From Moniliella sp. 'wahieum' (lineage: Eukaryota; Basidiomycota; Moniliellomycetes; Moniliellales; Moniliellaceae): a stretch of 64,000 nucleotides of DNA. The DNA is taken from positions 619,432 to 683,431 of the forward strand of contig RSEE01000031.1 of the NCBI GenBank assembly GCA_003971905.1. Reading direction: 5' to 3'. The translations under genes and the position numbers were made by a program. Positions 1 to 13,111 of this stretch are shown in pieces. The notes under the pieces were generated by a model. It did not search any database. It was not told the origin of the DNA and saw nothing but the letters and a program-made list of their open reading frames with translations. Each line of letters begins with the position of its first letter. The first letter of the stretch is position 1.

Positions 1-355
1 ATGCGGTGGTTGATAGCTGACGTCGGCTGGGCGGCGGCGGGCAAGGCGGGTGGAGGGGCATGGGGCCAGTGGCCGGCCGGTGCTGGGTGGGCCGCCGCCA
101 CACAGGCGTCCTGCTGTTGGGGGCGCTGGTGGGCGCGTACGCACGGGTAGGGTTGGGCCCAGCGGTGGGTGACATACCATGGGTGATGCTGGTGCCTGAT
201 GGGGCTGGGCTGCCGAGGCTTGAAGCGGGAGGCCTGATTAACTGATTGGCTGCCTGGCGGTCGGCCGAGCTGTAAGCACTGGAGTGCCGCACTGCGCAGC
301 ACTCCCGCCGTCCCGCCAGCCGCCCATCCACCCGTCGGCCCAGCTCATCCAGCCC

Positions 356-505
356 ATCCCATCCGTCCCATCCCAGCTGCCCCATCTGCCCCATCCGCCC
401 CATCCGCCCCATCCGCCCATCCGCCCCATCCGCCATCCATCCCATCTATCCCATCCTCCCCTCCCGCCTCCTCCCGAGCCCCGCGCTCGCCCCCCCCCCC
501 GCCCC
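356..505. repeat. C-rich minisatellite upstream of RIM15-like gene
   Basis: The stretch is almost free of purine runs. It has about six near-copies of a 9-bp unit CCGCCCCAT (roughly 368-430), then CCATCC-type units and a run of C just before the ATG at 507. It probably lies in the promoter or 5' leader of the gene that follows. Long open frames cross it on both strands, including a 345-codon Arg/Gly-rich frame on the minus strand. Those frames are products of base composition. Confidence 0.7.
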
Positions 506-506
506 C

Positions 507-3500
507 ATGGACGACCGCCGCGCCGCGCCCCCACCCACTCCCCAGCGCCACGACCGCCCGCCGGTGCGTGCCGATGCCGACTCGACGCTGAATGCCAACC
601 CCACCGCCCATCCCATCGCCAATCCTCTTGTTGGGCATGGTGGTGCCGATACTGGCGCCAATCCTGGTCCCGACCCTGGTCCCGATGGCGGTCCCGAGGC
701 GGTGCGGAGACGGATGCTGGTGCTGCGCCTGCTGCCCCCTCCTCGTCGTCCGCTCCTGCCGCTGCGGTCCTAGGCATCGGCCGCCGCTTGGCTGCCCACC
801 CTGTCCGCCACGCTTCCAACTTGTCCACCGCATCCAGCCTCTCCACCACAAGTCCCCGCCTCTCCCACGCCGCCTCCACTGCGTCGATGATTCTCCCTCT
901 TCCCCCTGTCCTGCCTCCGCCACGCCCGTCGCGTTGGCCCCTGCCCCTCCGTCGACTGCGGCTGCGCCCGCGGCACTGGCCGCCCCTGCGGCTCCCCCCG
1001 CCACGCCAGGCGCGCCGATCCCCCTTGCTCGTACCACCTCCCATGCTCGCCGTCCCACACTCGATCGTCCCCGCGCTGCTCAAATCGTACCCGGGCGCCG
1101 CAGCCCTTCGGTCCACGCCGGCATGGCCGCCAATCCTCCTCTGCTGGCCTCGCTGCACCTTGGACCGATGCCGGACTGGGACCAGACCAGTCGTTGTCTT
1201 GCGCCCCTCGCCCACGCTGCGCACCCGTGATCTACCCCACTGGGTACTGCCCTTTCGCCCTCCCTTCCTCCGCAAAGAATCGCATCAAGCACGCGGCTCA
1301 TGGCCAGCCATCGTCGGGGGACTATGCCAGCTCGGTGGTTGGCTCGCCCAGCCAAAACTTTGCGCCAAGCACGTCTATTCCTCGCTTTTGGGGCATGCCC
1401 CATCCTCTCACACTCCCCCTCTGTCTCTGTTGGTGGCCCCGACGGCGTGGATCCGGACTTTATTGCTGCTGTATCGGGTCTGACCCCTGCTACAGGGCGG
1501 CGCCCACCTCGGTTGCTGATAATGTGTCCCCATGGTGCCTTCTGCCCTGCCCAGTGCCATGCCTTCCACTGCTTCCTCCGGTCCGGCGTCCTACCAATCG
1601 GCCATTATGGGCTCAGCACAGGCTCCCCCCTTGTCGGCTGGGTCTGGGTCAGGGTCCGCTTCGGGGTCTTGGTCAGGGTCCCATGACGAGCCACTTCCCA
1701 CCGCTTTGTTATCCCCTGCCCATGTGGCACCTTCGAGCATGCCTTCTTCTTCCGGTCCTTCCTTCAACCATCCACATTACCCCCTTCACTCGGCTGTTCC
1801 CATGCCACGTCCTCGCCCTCCCTCTCCTTTCGACATGCCCACTCTCACGTGCACTCGGCCTCCCACCTGGGATCGAATCCATCGTCAGCGGCGGGCTCCC
1901 TGCCCACTTGGGACTCGGGCTGTCGATCATTTCTCCATTTGCGTCCGTCCACTCACCGACGCTCGGAAAGGCACCCCTTCCTGACTTGGAGCGATCGCCG
2001 GATCGGAGGGGCGAGGCAAGGGATGAACCCGAGTCGGCGCCGACAAGTGAGATGCGCTTGCAGAAAGTTCCCGCCCATGTGCACCGAGCGGGGGATCTGT
2101 TCAACCCTTCGCCATTGCCAGCAGCCCGGCTGCCCTCGACCATGGCTGGTTCTTCGGGGATCGGCACCCCGACCCACGAGCGGCAGAGGATGTACCCGGC
2201 AGACGTCCAGGTCGAGCACACGTTCCCGTTCCTCTTCATCGGCGTACCATCATTCACGGCATCCCCCGCCACCCACTCCCAGGGGATCTCGCAATCCCTC
2301 TCCGGAGCGGGAGGGTGGGGCGCCTCGCCGCCTGTGGAAAACGATATTCTTTTGGCATTGACGGGCTCGGCAAGGAGCCCTGCTTCATCCCCTGCGTCAT
2401 GGGGGCGAACGACTCCGGATCCACCCCCGCGGCCAAGCGGATTACCGGGTAGCCCTTCTCGCTCTCATCTTGCAGAACCGATGAACCTTCCTGGACTCCG
2501 TTCTGGCCAGAAAGCCTCAGGTCTGAGTCTCAGCCGGAACAGCTCCTCGCCTTCGCCTTCTTCCCTCCCCGCAGCAAAGACTTGGGACGATGGCACGATC
2601 CGCGCCTCGATGCCCCGCAACCGGTCCTCCACCGGGCCCAAGGACTCTACTCCACCCCAATCCCTTTCTCCCCCAGCCAACTTGAACGTGCTGCTCCCAC
2701 CAAGCAGCGTCCCCAACCAGGACAGCGCAGCCGTGGCCATCGGTCGAGCGGACAATGTATTGGACACGCAGGCTTCTCTTACCGCCCTCATCCACCCCAC
2801 CAACCATCACCCCGAGTCCAGCTCCTCCACCCATGTTGGCGGCTTCGACTGTGGCCCGTACAAAGACCCCGAGTCCCCCCACACATCGACCACCTTGGCA
2901 ATTGCCTTGGGAGTCACAGGGGCCAACCCGCTGCTCGGCTGACCTCCGGACCTAGCTCGCCGAGCAAACCCTCGGGGGCGCTACCTGTGCCCCGCGCCTC
3001 ACCCACCCACCCGCAACCATCCTCTCGTCAAGCTAAAGGGGGCATCACTTCGTCTCATATGAGTCGCTGACTCGGCCCGTTGGGCTCTCCATTTCCCGCG
3101 GGACATCACCAGTCCCAAAATGGTCCGACAGCCAGTTTGACCCTCTTCATCTCGCCTTCGCATCGCGGTGGTTCGCCCATACGGAGGTGGATCATACCGG
3201 TGCGTTTTTGTCCACCCCAGCCAACTCGCCTCAGGCGTCGGACGAGGAGCAGGAAGATCAGCAGGGTACGATGCGGGAGCAGGCGCGAGAGCGGGAGCAG
3301 AGGAGGAGCAGGAAGATGCAACTATGTCCGCCCCTCATCGCGGTCGTCTGCAACGATCCCCGCCTCGTTCCATTCGCCCGTTATGTCGACGGTGGGAATG
3401 ATGGGTTTCACCTGCTTTGGGCGTCCCCCCCCGCGGACGGGAAACCGGAACTACGACATCGAGTAGCCGAGGGACCAGCCCGACGGGTACATTCAAGCGC

Positions 3501-6500
3501 TTGCGCCACCGTCAGTCGACCGCAGCTTTGGGCCACTCTTCTCCCTTCCCACCTCGCCCACCCAGGGCCGACTCACCCAACCTGTTCAACGATCGATCCA
3601 TCCAGCTGCTTCGCTATCCTCCCTGACAAGTACTGGGCAGAAGATGGAGATCCATCTGCATCCGTGCCGGAAATCCCACGTGCCCGGCCTTGGCGACGCT
3701 TGCAGCTCTTCCAGTACAGGTGCCCGACCGCCTGCTCTGCCAGCCCCTTCTTCTGCCTCCTCTGGTACCGATAAGTTTGGCCGTGCCCTTCAGCGGCGAT
3801 GGACGGACGACGGGGAGCACTCGCCGCACACCGCCATCGGCCCGTCGCCCTGGATCGAGTCGTCGGTCCATGCGCGGGAGCTCCCGTTGCTGGAAAGACA
3901 ACCGTCGGAACAGGCGGACAGTTTTGCCCATGTCATTCTCCGTTCTCGTGCGTCCAAGGTGCGGCAATGGAAGATTCCCCATGAGCCCATAGGGTGCGCA
4001 GTCTCTCAACGTCGGGGCCCAGCTCCTTATCCAGCAAGCATGGGACACGACCGCAGAACAGGTCTGTGCCGCGCCTGCGCTCTTCCGAATCGCACTTCCA
4101 GGGCACTGGGGCGGGAGGAACGGGCAACCCTTCGGCGGCCGTTCATTCCTCGGGGACTACTACGCCAGCAGCATTACAGGATGACATTGCTTGGGTGGAT
4201 TGGATGGACGAGTACGAGGGCTTCAAGCGCTCCCGGATGCTAATTCAGCAACGTAAACGGACCTCCTCAGGGCATGACACAGAGGGGATTCAAGATTCCC
4301 ATCCCCCTGTTCCTTCCTCGGGGGCACAAGGCGTTGGGCTTGGGGCGCGCAGGCCATCAGCTCTCGCCATGCCTCCCCCGGGGGGGTTCCAAGTCGCTGG
4401 GCAGACCGACCAACAGGGGTTCTTAGCCCCCTCCCTGCCCACACCCGAACAACAGCGACGGGCCGTGTCCATGCCAGGTGCACTTTCCTCTGCCCCGCCC
4501 CCGTCCGCGCCCATCTCTGCTTCGGCGACCACTCCCCATGGTCTCACCGGGCGCGTCACGCCGGATATGGGGGCCAAGTCGCGCAGCATCAAGGGCCAAG
4601 TCGAGGCATGGTGGTCTGCTGTCAAGTCCGGCTTAATGGTCCTCACCCTTCCTCGGACCGGCAGACACCTCGACCGGGTGGACTGGCCTCGTCTCCATCT
4701 GCCATGCTAGGCGGTGCCCCTGGCAGGACCTCGACGAGCAGTGACCGTGCAGCCCACCCATCGCCTGCGCTCGACCTGAAGGAAAACCACTGACGGGAGT
4801 GGCATACTACTCGGCTCGTGGCTCACCCCGCCCACTCCAGAATACCACCGCGTCGAGTCGTCTGTCGTACTCGACGGACGTGGCGCCTTCGGATGTGGAC
4901 TCGGATGTGGACAACAAAGCCTCCTCGCACGGGTCGAAGCCAGCGTCCGTGCAGCCTTCGACTTCGGCGCGCAACTCCTTTGCCACGGTCGCGTCATCCC
5001 ACTGTCTGTCCGACCCATTTGCTACTCCTCATCGGTCGGTGGCCTCGCGCGTCTATGGGGCCAGTCCAGCCTCGAAGCAGAGCCCCTCCGATACCCTGGC
5101 GGCCCTTCCGGTTCGGACTCGGCCAAGTCGCCCTCGACTTCCCCTGTGGTGCGGAAGCTTGGCTTTAACCCCCGTCCCAGCCCGACCTTGTCGGGTTCGA
5201 CCCCTGCCTCTCCCGGGTCCGTGGGAGCAGCGTCCCAGCGCGTACTTTCCGGTTCTGCGCCCGATCCCGCGGGGCAAGATGGGGACGACTTTACCATCAC
5301 TGTTATGTGGCAGACGATCCGTCATCGCTTGCAGTCCTCCAAGCGGGCTTGCGATGCAGGCTTGCGCCGTGTGGTGGCCGATGTAAATGCGTTTGTGGAG
5401 GAACGACTCCACCCGCCCCCTCCGGAGGCGGACGACGAGGATGAGGGTGACGCAGATGACCGCGTGTCTGAATTTTCTTCTCCGGACGAAGATGAAGTGA
5501 TGCGTGTCCCCCCCAACTCTGCCCTCTTTGCTCCGCCTGGGACAGAGGCCATGTTTCAGGCTGATGTGCAGAGACGAAGAGATGCCGAGCGGGGAATCAC
5601 AGAAGGAGAACCGCAAGCCGATCCAGATGAGACCGCCCATGGTACGTCCCATTCTTCCGTTTGGAACGCGCTGACACCCTGCTGACCCTTTGTGCTTGCC
5701 TTAGCATCTGAACCCGTCCAACTTCCCCCCAACCCTCTCCTCCTGCTGCACATTCCGAGCTGCAGCTCGCGAACCTCGAGCTTCCTTCCGAGCCCACGTT
5801 GACTGTGGAATCCACCCCTTCCAGGGCACTCCCTCTAACCTCCACATCCCCGCTCCGTTGATCCGGCCCCGATCCGCTGCCCGGTCTGGTACGTTGCTTC
5901 CCTTGGGAGTCTTGCGTTGTCCTGCCACTAACACTCCTGTTTCAGTGTCTGAGCCGAACCAAGAAGCTCATACATCCCCAGAAGCTCAGAAGGCCGAACC
6001 TCGTGTTCTTCCTGTGGATATTGCTTCACCGTCTGACATTGAGACGAAGGGAACGAGTGTTGCAGAAGGACCAAACCACCTGTCCACGCCCCCTCCCGCC
6101 CAATCGATCCGGCACGTTGGTCCCCTCGGAGCAGGGGCCCATCAGCAACTTATCGTCGAACCCCAGTAGCCACAGTGGCGGACCCCGGGTGATCTGACGC
6201 CCTCTCGGCTGCCGGCAAGGGCAGTGTACCGCCCGCGTCTACCTTGGGCCCGACCGCAGTTCCCTGGCTCGGGCGGCGTGTCGAGCACCACATCGCGATC
6301 CACATCCCGTTCCCACTCCCCTACCCGGCTCGCCAGCGCAGCCTATGGCCCTCGCCGCACCTCCCCAGCGCGGAGAGTGCGGTCGGAAGAGCCATCGGCC
6401 GATTTGCCCTATGTGCCCGTGTTGCAACAACTCGTCGTCTTGGCTGTGAGATGATCGATACGCGCTCACGACCTTGACCCAGCGAGCGGGGATGTGCTCC

Positions 6501-9500
6501 GAGATTATTTCCAAGCTGCAAACGCTGGGACAGACATGGGATGTGCACCCGGATTGGCCTGGGCGCAGGTGGTATGTGGACATTTTGTTGCACATTGCCT
6601 CCCTCAGCCGGGTGACCGAGTGGTGGGCGGCCGAGAAGGCGGATTGGCAGGGAATGGGGCTGGAAGATGAAGATCCGGATCAGGACAAGGATGCTCACCC
6701 GTTCGCTTTTTCCTCCGTCCGCGTAAAGACCAGCGCGACAGCTCCAAGAGCGGCTCTGGCGTCGATTCCGGCGACGCCAAGTCCACCCCTGGCGTACGAG
6801 GGCAACGGTCACAAGAACTCCAAAAAGGTGCGCGCCATCATGGGTCGCCAGCAGCCGGGGCGAGGAAGGTTCGCCACTGGCTCCTCCGCTGAACCAGGCA
6901 AAAATCGAGCGCAACGTCGCACGCGCGGATCGAGCAAATCGTACCGCGTGGCTAGTGGCGAAAGCCGTACGGCCGGCCAAGGCAAAGATGCCAAGGAGAC
7001 CAAGGAGCCAAGGCGCCCATTGACGCCAACGTCTTGATGGAGCTTGGTTTGGATGGAGATGAGATCCTGTATCTTAATCCGGCTTGGAGCAGTATTGTCG
7101 GTACGGATGCCGCTCAACACGTTCAAACTCCGTCTCGCCCCTCCTGGCTGAGGCAGATGAGGATGTGTTCCGTACTGCGACCAAAGAGTTGCTCGCGCAT
7201 CCAGCCACACGATCGAGATTATGTTCCGTCTTCGTCTTCCCCAGGTGGCCCCTGTGTTGGACGAGGAGGGCAATGTCGTGCAAGAGGTGGCGCTCTTCCA
7301 GCGCATGGAGGGCAAGGGCATGCTCATGCACGACCGTGCCACCGGTGAAAAGACGCATACGATGTGGGTCTTCAAGCCTACGTCCCCGCCAGAGCCTGAA
7401 GAGGCGTTGGTTATGCGTCCCCAGGCGGGTGGCGTGCCCATCGATCAGCATCTTATCGCTACGCTCCACATGTCTCCCATCATGTGCCGCATCTGCGAAC
7501 GCTTTGTGCCTGCGTTTTTCTTTGAGAAGCACAGCGAAATCTGCAACGAGATTCACCGTCTTGAGATGGAAATTGGGGAACGCAACGAGCTGCTTCAGGA
7601 GCTGCGGCGCAACACGCAGAGCATCATCACGGCCATTGACAACCCATCGGAGGGTCATGAGCTGCCAGAGTACCATGGTGTCAAGGTTAACACGCCGCCC
7701 CCTTCCCTGCAACCGCCATCGGCGCTGGAGGGATTGAATCGGTCCTTATCTTTGCGCCAGACCCAGCCCGCTCTGGTCCGCAAGGCTCACGCTCGTGCGT
7801 TGGACGGCACGTTGCATGCCCTAATTACCGCCGCAGCGATCTCCACGCCGGCAGTTAAGGATGAGCAGGAGGACATGCCCATTGAAGAACAGCAACTTCT
7901 CTCGCCGGCCTCGGAGGAAAAGGCATTTGAAGTCTCGACGTGGGTGAAGCCACAGGTGGATGACATTGCCTTGGACGCGCTCATGATCGATAGCGAAGCG
8001 GCCATTCGGCCAAGCTCAACGGGGTAAACCGAATGATCAACACCATTGTCTACTGTGAAACCGTCCGAAAGGAATGGGAAGGCCGTGCAGAAAGTCTGCT
8101 GAGACGATGACGGATGTTGCTACCAATGCGGGAGGGGAAGAGGATGACCGCCAGCCCCAAAGCGGCACCAGCTCCTTTCGCTCCGGCCCCGGAACAGGCG
8201 TCCCGGGATTCATTCAGCACCGTCGGCCGTGGCTCAATGGGCAACATGGACGATATCCTCAGCCGGACAGGCGGGTTGTTGCTTGAGGATCGTGCTGACA
8301 CCAACGAAGGCATCGACGCAGCTTCGCCCGCTTCGGCAGTCCCCAGTACCACGCCTCATGCCGATCAGGAGGTTCCGCCAATGGAGGAAGGCATGATGAG
8401 CGAGTCAATCAGTAATTTGGCAGCTATCCCCATCCCGTCCAACTCACACAACAACTCGTCTCGCCCCGAATCGACCGAGTCAGGTACTCCCACCATGCCT
8501 ACCTCAGCCCCGCTCATGCCCTGGGCACCCGCGGCTCTTTTGCCATGGACCATAGTCCGAGTCGTGGGGATGCCTTCTCGGCTTCCTTCTCGCCCCAGTC
8601 GTTGGCCCGATGGGCAGGGATGGCTGGGACCTCGGACGCTCAGCATGTCGCACTCGAGTGGGAACTTTGGTCGCCCTTCCTTCGTGGCCAGTTCGATTCC
8701 CATGTCACCACGCCTGCCATCCATTGCGCCTGCTTCTCGTCCAACGTCAACGACGATCAAAGACTTCAAGTTGATCAAGCCGATCAGCAAGGGTGCGTTC
8801 GGCGCGGTTTACTTGGTCAAAAGCGCACGACGGGCGATTACTTTGCCATGAAGGTGCTCAAAAAGTCGGACATGATTGCCAAGAACCAAGTGCCCAACGT
8901 CAAGGCGAGCGACAGATTCTCATGACCCAGACGCAGTCGCCATTTGTTGTCAAACTTTTCTTCACTTCAACGACTCGGACAACCTCTATTTGGTTATGGA
9001 GTATCTTCCTGGTGGAGACTTGGCATCCCTCGTCAAGACCCTCGGTCCTCTCGGAATCGTGGACGACGCAATACGTGGCGGAGATTGTTAACGGGATCGA
9101 TTCATTGCACCAACGTGGTATCGTTCATCGGTACGTCATTCCATGTTCAGCGTGTGCACAGCTGACACCCTTTTCTTGCAGTGACCTCAAACCTGACAAT
9201 GTCTTGATCGACATGAAAGGCCATCTCAAGTTGACCGATTTTGGTCTTTCTAAGATTGGTCTGCTTGGCCGTCAGCAGGATCAGCGCAGTGTCACGGTAA
9301 TGGGGAGCGGCTTGCGCAAAGAGTCGTGGCCCATCAGCGCTAGTGACAGCGTATCCAGCTCGCCGGACCAAGGCAAAGGGTCTGGCTTCTCCCAGCTTGC
9401 TGTTCACAGTCCAAGCCAATTGCGTCAAGGCGTTGATGCAGGGAGTGACACCAACTCGTCCGATGGTGGTCTCTTGCAATCGACTCGGTCTCGTTCCCGT

Positions 9501-11520
9501 CCGATGGAGAGTCCTCAGCACCCTCTTCGACGTCTCCAAGTGGTGGGCAAGGACTCGGACGGCACCCCAACACGGCCAAACACTTTGTTGGTACCCCTGA
9601 CTACCTCGCGCCTGAGAGCATTCGGGTTCGGGATGGACGATATGGCCGTTGATTGGTGGGCGCTGGGTGTGATGCTTTACGAGTTCCTTTACGGCATCCC
9701 CCCGTTCCATGCACCACAAGTGGACCGGGTGTTTGATAACATTCTTAGTCGCCGCTTGCAGTGGATGCCCGAAGAAGAAGAAGAGGAACTTGGTGTGACG
9801 CCTGAGGCCAAGGACCTGATCGAGAAACTACTCACGTCGGCCACAAAAGCGTTTGGGTGCCAATGGGGCAGCTGAGGTCAAAGCCCATCCGTTCTTCAAT
9901 GGCATCGACTGGGCCAATCTAACCGCCAAAGAGGGCCCTTTGTCCCTCAAGTTGACAATCCAGAATCGACTGACTACTTTGACCTCCGTGGGGCCAGAAA
10001 CCCGACTTTGAAACGGACAAGGCCGCGTGACGACTTTAGCAAAGCAATTGACGATCGCAACCAACGCAGTCGCATTCGTCAAGATGGGGAGCACGACACG
10101 AGCGTTGACCAGTTCGGCTCGTTCCGTTTCAAGAACTTGCCCGTGCTCAAGCAGGCCAACGATGAAGTTGTACGCAAGATGCGGGTGGATTCGCAGCGGT
10201 GCTACCCAATCTTCCCGCCAGTCCCATCGCCGAGACATTCAATATGCCTCCCTCTCCCACCAAGCACGCCGCTTCAGCTCAAGTCACCCCTGTCCAGCCC
10301 CGTGCGCACCTGCAAGGCCAACAGGCCCCGCTCCATCCACCCATGGTCCCTCAACAGCTTTGTGCAGCGCAACCGCAGCCTTTCGTCTCGAGCTCCCCCC
10401 AGTCATGCGGGCCGGCTGAGTTTTGCGGGGCCTGCGTCACCTTCAGGCTCAGTCTCATCCCAAGGGTCAAACCCATCGCGTTCTACCGCCCCCACCTCGC
10501 CGGCCGTGGCGGCGCACTCTGCTCATCGTCGTGTCGAGGGGTACCAGCCCAGCGCATTGTCTGCCTCAAGTGGCTCTCCGAGCAGTGGTATGGCGGGCCA
10601 TCCAGCCAGCTATTCGGCTAGGAGGTTTGCCGAGTCACCCCTATTGGCACCCATTCAATTGGGGGTTCAACCACGGAGCAGGCCCCTTTGCAGTCTCCCT
10701 TTGCCACTCTCGGCAATCACATGCGGCACATGTCCATCAGCAGCAACACGTCGGAGCGTCCGGGCCTGTCTACTCTCCATGATCCTCGACGGTCCAATAG
10801 CGATGAGCTTCATTCGCCATCCAGCAATCGGGACCCCGAACCGGTACGCCACCGTCTGAAGGAGCCTCCGCGACTGAGCACGTGAGCACGTTGGTGGTGA
10901 GGTGGCGGGGGACGACGAGCGATGGAGGAGATGCGATCCGAAGGTGACGACCACCCCGTCACGTTCACGATCCATCTCTGATGAAGGGGAAAGTTCATCC
11001 TCATCGGGTCGGTCGAGTCCATCGACGGTGCGCTGTTTGATTGGTGAAGACAACCCCATTGCCCAGTCTATGCTGGAGAGTGTGCTTAACAAATTGGGTG
11101 CGAGTGTGTGTGCGTGAAAGATGGCAGCGCGGTCATTACGGCTGCCATGGGCAATTTGGCGTTCGTCATGATCTTTGTCGACCTGACGCTGCCGGTGGTG
11201 GATGGTCAAGACGCGGCACGGATGATCAAGTCGACCCGCAACATCAACTCTGACGTTCCCATGGTTGCCTTGGCCAGTGTTGAGCAAGCCGAGCCTTACT
11301 TCCCCGAGGGGATCGATCGAGAGGCAGTCTTGTCGGGTGAGTCTCGTGGGGGGTGCTCGAGCTTTCCAACAGTGTCTTTAACGCAATCATCACCAAGCCC
11401 CTCGAGACGGCTGATGTGGTAGAGCTCATTCGCCGCCTCGGCATTCGTGCTGGCGACCCGAGCAGTTCCCCTGACCGGACGATTCAGGAGGACGACGTTC
11501 TTCGGATAGTGGCGATGTGA
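507..11520 (+). CDS. RIM15: Rim15-type PAS/AGC-like kinase/receiver protein
   Basis: A Greatwall-family kinase that in yeast drives quiescence entry downstream of TORC1, PKA and Sch9. Domains in order: a long Ser/Pro/Ala-rich N-terminal region (507-6400, low certainty); a conserved WPGRRWYVDILLH/LSRVTEWW block (about 6480-6650); PAS (7034-7210); a C-x2-C-x11-H-x3-C zinc motif (CRICERF...KHSEIC, 7482-7545); kinase (8754-9950) with SKGAFGAVYLVK, FAMKVLKK, HRDLKPDN, TDFGLSK, then a roughly 115-residue activation-loop insert before FVGTPDYLAPESI, the Greatwall hallmark. An AGC-like tail (FKNLPVLKQAN) follows, and a receiver domain (11030-11450) with GEDN, FVDLTLPVVDG and ITKPLE. Introns are visible at 5642-5704, 5889-5945 and 9131-9181. 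The frame changes at many points, about 7120, 7200, 8830, 8905, 8965, 9070, 9600, 9850 and 9950, usually as if one base were missing. The stop is 11520, or 11579 in another frame. The start at 507 is a guess, and the 5' part could be a separate gene. Confidence 0.85.
5642..5704 (+). other. Intron in RIM15-like gene
   Basis: Donor GTACGT at 5642, CTGAC branch-like motifs inside, acceptor TTAG at 5704 (63 nt). It removes in-frame stops between an acidic segment and a Pro/Glu-rich segment. It supports the region upstream of the PAS domain being spliced coding sequence. Confidence 0.75.
5889..5945 (+). other. Intron in RIM15-like gene
   Basis: Donor GTACGT at 5889, branch-like CACTAAC, acceptor TTTCAG ending 5945 (57 nt). 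All three elements are textbook, so this is the clearest intron of the N-terminal region. Confidence 0.8.
9131..9181 (+). other. Intron inside kinase catalytic loop codon
   Basis: Donor GTACGT, branch-like GCTGACA, acceptor TTGCAG ending 9181 (51 nt). Splicing joins CG to T and restores the HRDLKPDN catalytic loop of the Rim15-like kinase, which fixes both boundaries. Confidence 0.93.
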
Positions 11521-11579
11521 CCACGGTTGTCACCAATCCACCCCGTCTCGTGGAAGACCCTCTCTCCACCAGCCAATGA

Positions 11580-12260
11580 GCATACATACATTTGATCCTT
11601 TCCCTCTTGGGCCAACCCCCCTAACAATTGTGCATTGATTCTTTGCTCCCACCCCCCCATCCCCCCATCCCCCCACGTACCCATCGTCCCATCCTCCCGT
11701 TTACCCTACCTCTTTTTGTACATCGCATCCCGCATTGCATGACCACCCACTTCAGTTGCTCTGTCTCTCGCGCCCATTTCATCTGCTTCGGGGACCATTT
11801 TGGTTGGGGGGTGGGCTTGTGGTCACCGCGTCTCCAAAAGCCTTGGAGGTCTATCATCATGTTGACGATGAGAGCTCATCCCGCTCCGCCTGTCTCTGGA
11901 GATCTCTCCCATCGATCAATGGCATTACGCATCTCGTTCCACCACAATACTATACTTAGACTGTTGACGATATGCATCGGTCCTCTCTTTTACGACCCTA
12001 AAGATGGTTGGATGGCCAACACTTGCATCATGCATCATTGGCGAAAGTATTGACAGGAGAGAATAGCCGACCACCATTCAGCCTAAAACGACGTCATGCA
12101 TCATGTGTCATGCTGCCTCTCATGTGTCTGTCATACACGCAAAACACACCTTCCCAAGCCGATAAATTATTGCATCAAACAGGTTTTACCGGCCCTGAGT
12201 ACTCCCAGGCTCAGCGCTCAGGCTGAGCGCTCAATAAGCTCTCAAGATCGCAAAAGAACA
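11580..12260. other. Intergenic, 3' of RIM15-like gene
   Basis: I see no supported gene here. The stretch holds pyrimidine-rich sequence (11640-11720) and two small TCA-anchored repeats: GCATCATGCATCAT near 12026, and TCATGCA/TCATGTG units near 12094-12110. A CTCAGCG-type cluster lies near 12207-12245. Both neighbours, the RIM15-like gene (+) and the unknown gene (-), end towards this interval. Confidence 0.6.
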
Positions 12261-13111
12261 TCATTGATCGGGATATGGCAAATCCATATCACGAACGCTG
12301 GTCGGCAACAGCCTCAGCCGCAACTCCGCGACGGTTCTTATTGGTGTGGCGGGTAGAGCGACCGGCGGGAAGGCGAGGTTGAGAGGGCAAATGGGTAGGC
12401 TCCGCCCGGCGAATGGGCATGCTCCCACGGCGATGAAGCTCAGCAGATCCGCCACAGCAATTTCGTCCGCTTCAGCATCGTAGACGTATTGGTTGATCTT
12501 TGAATCGATCTTGTCCTTGATCGATGATCCGAGCTGCTTGAGCTCCTGTGCAATACTGTCGCTGGGGATTCTGCTCCGCGGCTCCGTTTAGCACCAGCCA
12601 AGGGGGTTACCTCAGGATCGGCGTCGTGGGGGAAGAGCACTGAGAGAGTCAGGAAGCGGTTGGTCCAATGCGGCATTGAGCGATGGCCCTGAAGGAGTGG
12701 GAGGCTTTGGGGGGACAAGTGAATGGGAAGAACGGATCCGTCAGTAAAAGAGGGGCCTTGCGTTCGATTAGGGATTCAAACATGGCGTACCTGAACCTGA
12801 GGCTGCGCCTGTGCGGCCATGGCTAGAAAGAAGATGATACCAATTAGACCCAAGAGGATTCTGGAAGACAACCGTATAGGAGAATGGCCAGAGGAATGGT
12901 AAGAGTCCACGCTTGCACAAGCAATCTTTAGCTTCGCCAGAAGCAGCGAGCACTGATGAATGACCTCACGAGAGAGAGCGCGCGTGACGTACTTATTGGT
13001 TTGGTTCTTCTTGCTTCCGCGCGTACGACGCGAGGGAGAGGACGCAAGACGCGGTGCGACGGAAACGGGCTCGGATGCCCCAGGAGCAGTTGCGTTGAAG
13101 GGCGAAGACAT
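12261..13111 (-). CDS. Small putative membrane protein, function unknown
   Basis: I do not recognise the family. The start at 13111 opens with a Ser/Pro/Ala-rich, then basic segment (SRRTRGSKKNQTNK). A donor GTACGT follows at 12992, the same donor type as elsewhere in the window. After it comes a hydrophobic stretch (about 12800-12860, ILLGLIGIIFFLAMAA) that could be a transmembrane helix. A likely second intron begins GTAACC near 12613 and ends CACAG near 12549. It joins DADPE to a charged helix-like segment with DKIDSKINQYVYDAEADEI. The frame is uncertain between the hydrophobic stretch and 12700, and an indel is likely. The N-terminus vaguely resembles small tail-anchored translocon proteins, but no diagnostic motif supports that. 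The C-terminal limit is arbitrary (last in-frame stop). Confidence 0.4.

Noticed and set aside
238-1483. Long opposite-strand frames (345 codons -, 399 codons +) in the first 1.5 kb
   Set aside because: They are Arg/Gly- or Pro/His-rich products of very C-rich DNA, overlap each other, cross the CCGCCCCAT repeat and contain no domain.
6446-6482. 37-nt intron (GTGAGA...CCCAG) before the WYV block of the RIM15-like gene
   Set aside because: The interval reads EMIDTRS in another frame, which fits the family's LA-E(I/M)-D segment. Indels are more likely than so short an intron.
7034-11520. RIM15-like locus as a pseudogene
   Set aside because: All catalytic and structural motifs persist between breaks, the intron boundaries are intact, and the same break pattern hits essential enzymes. 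Sequence error is simpler.
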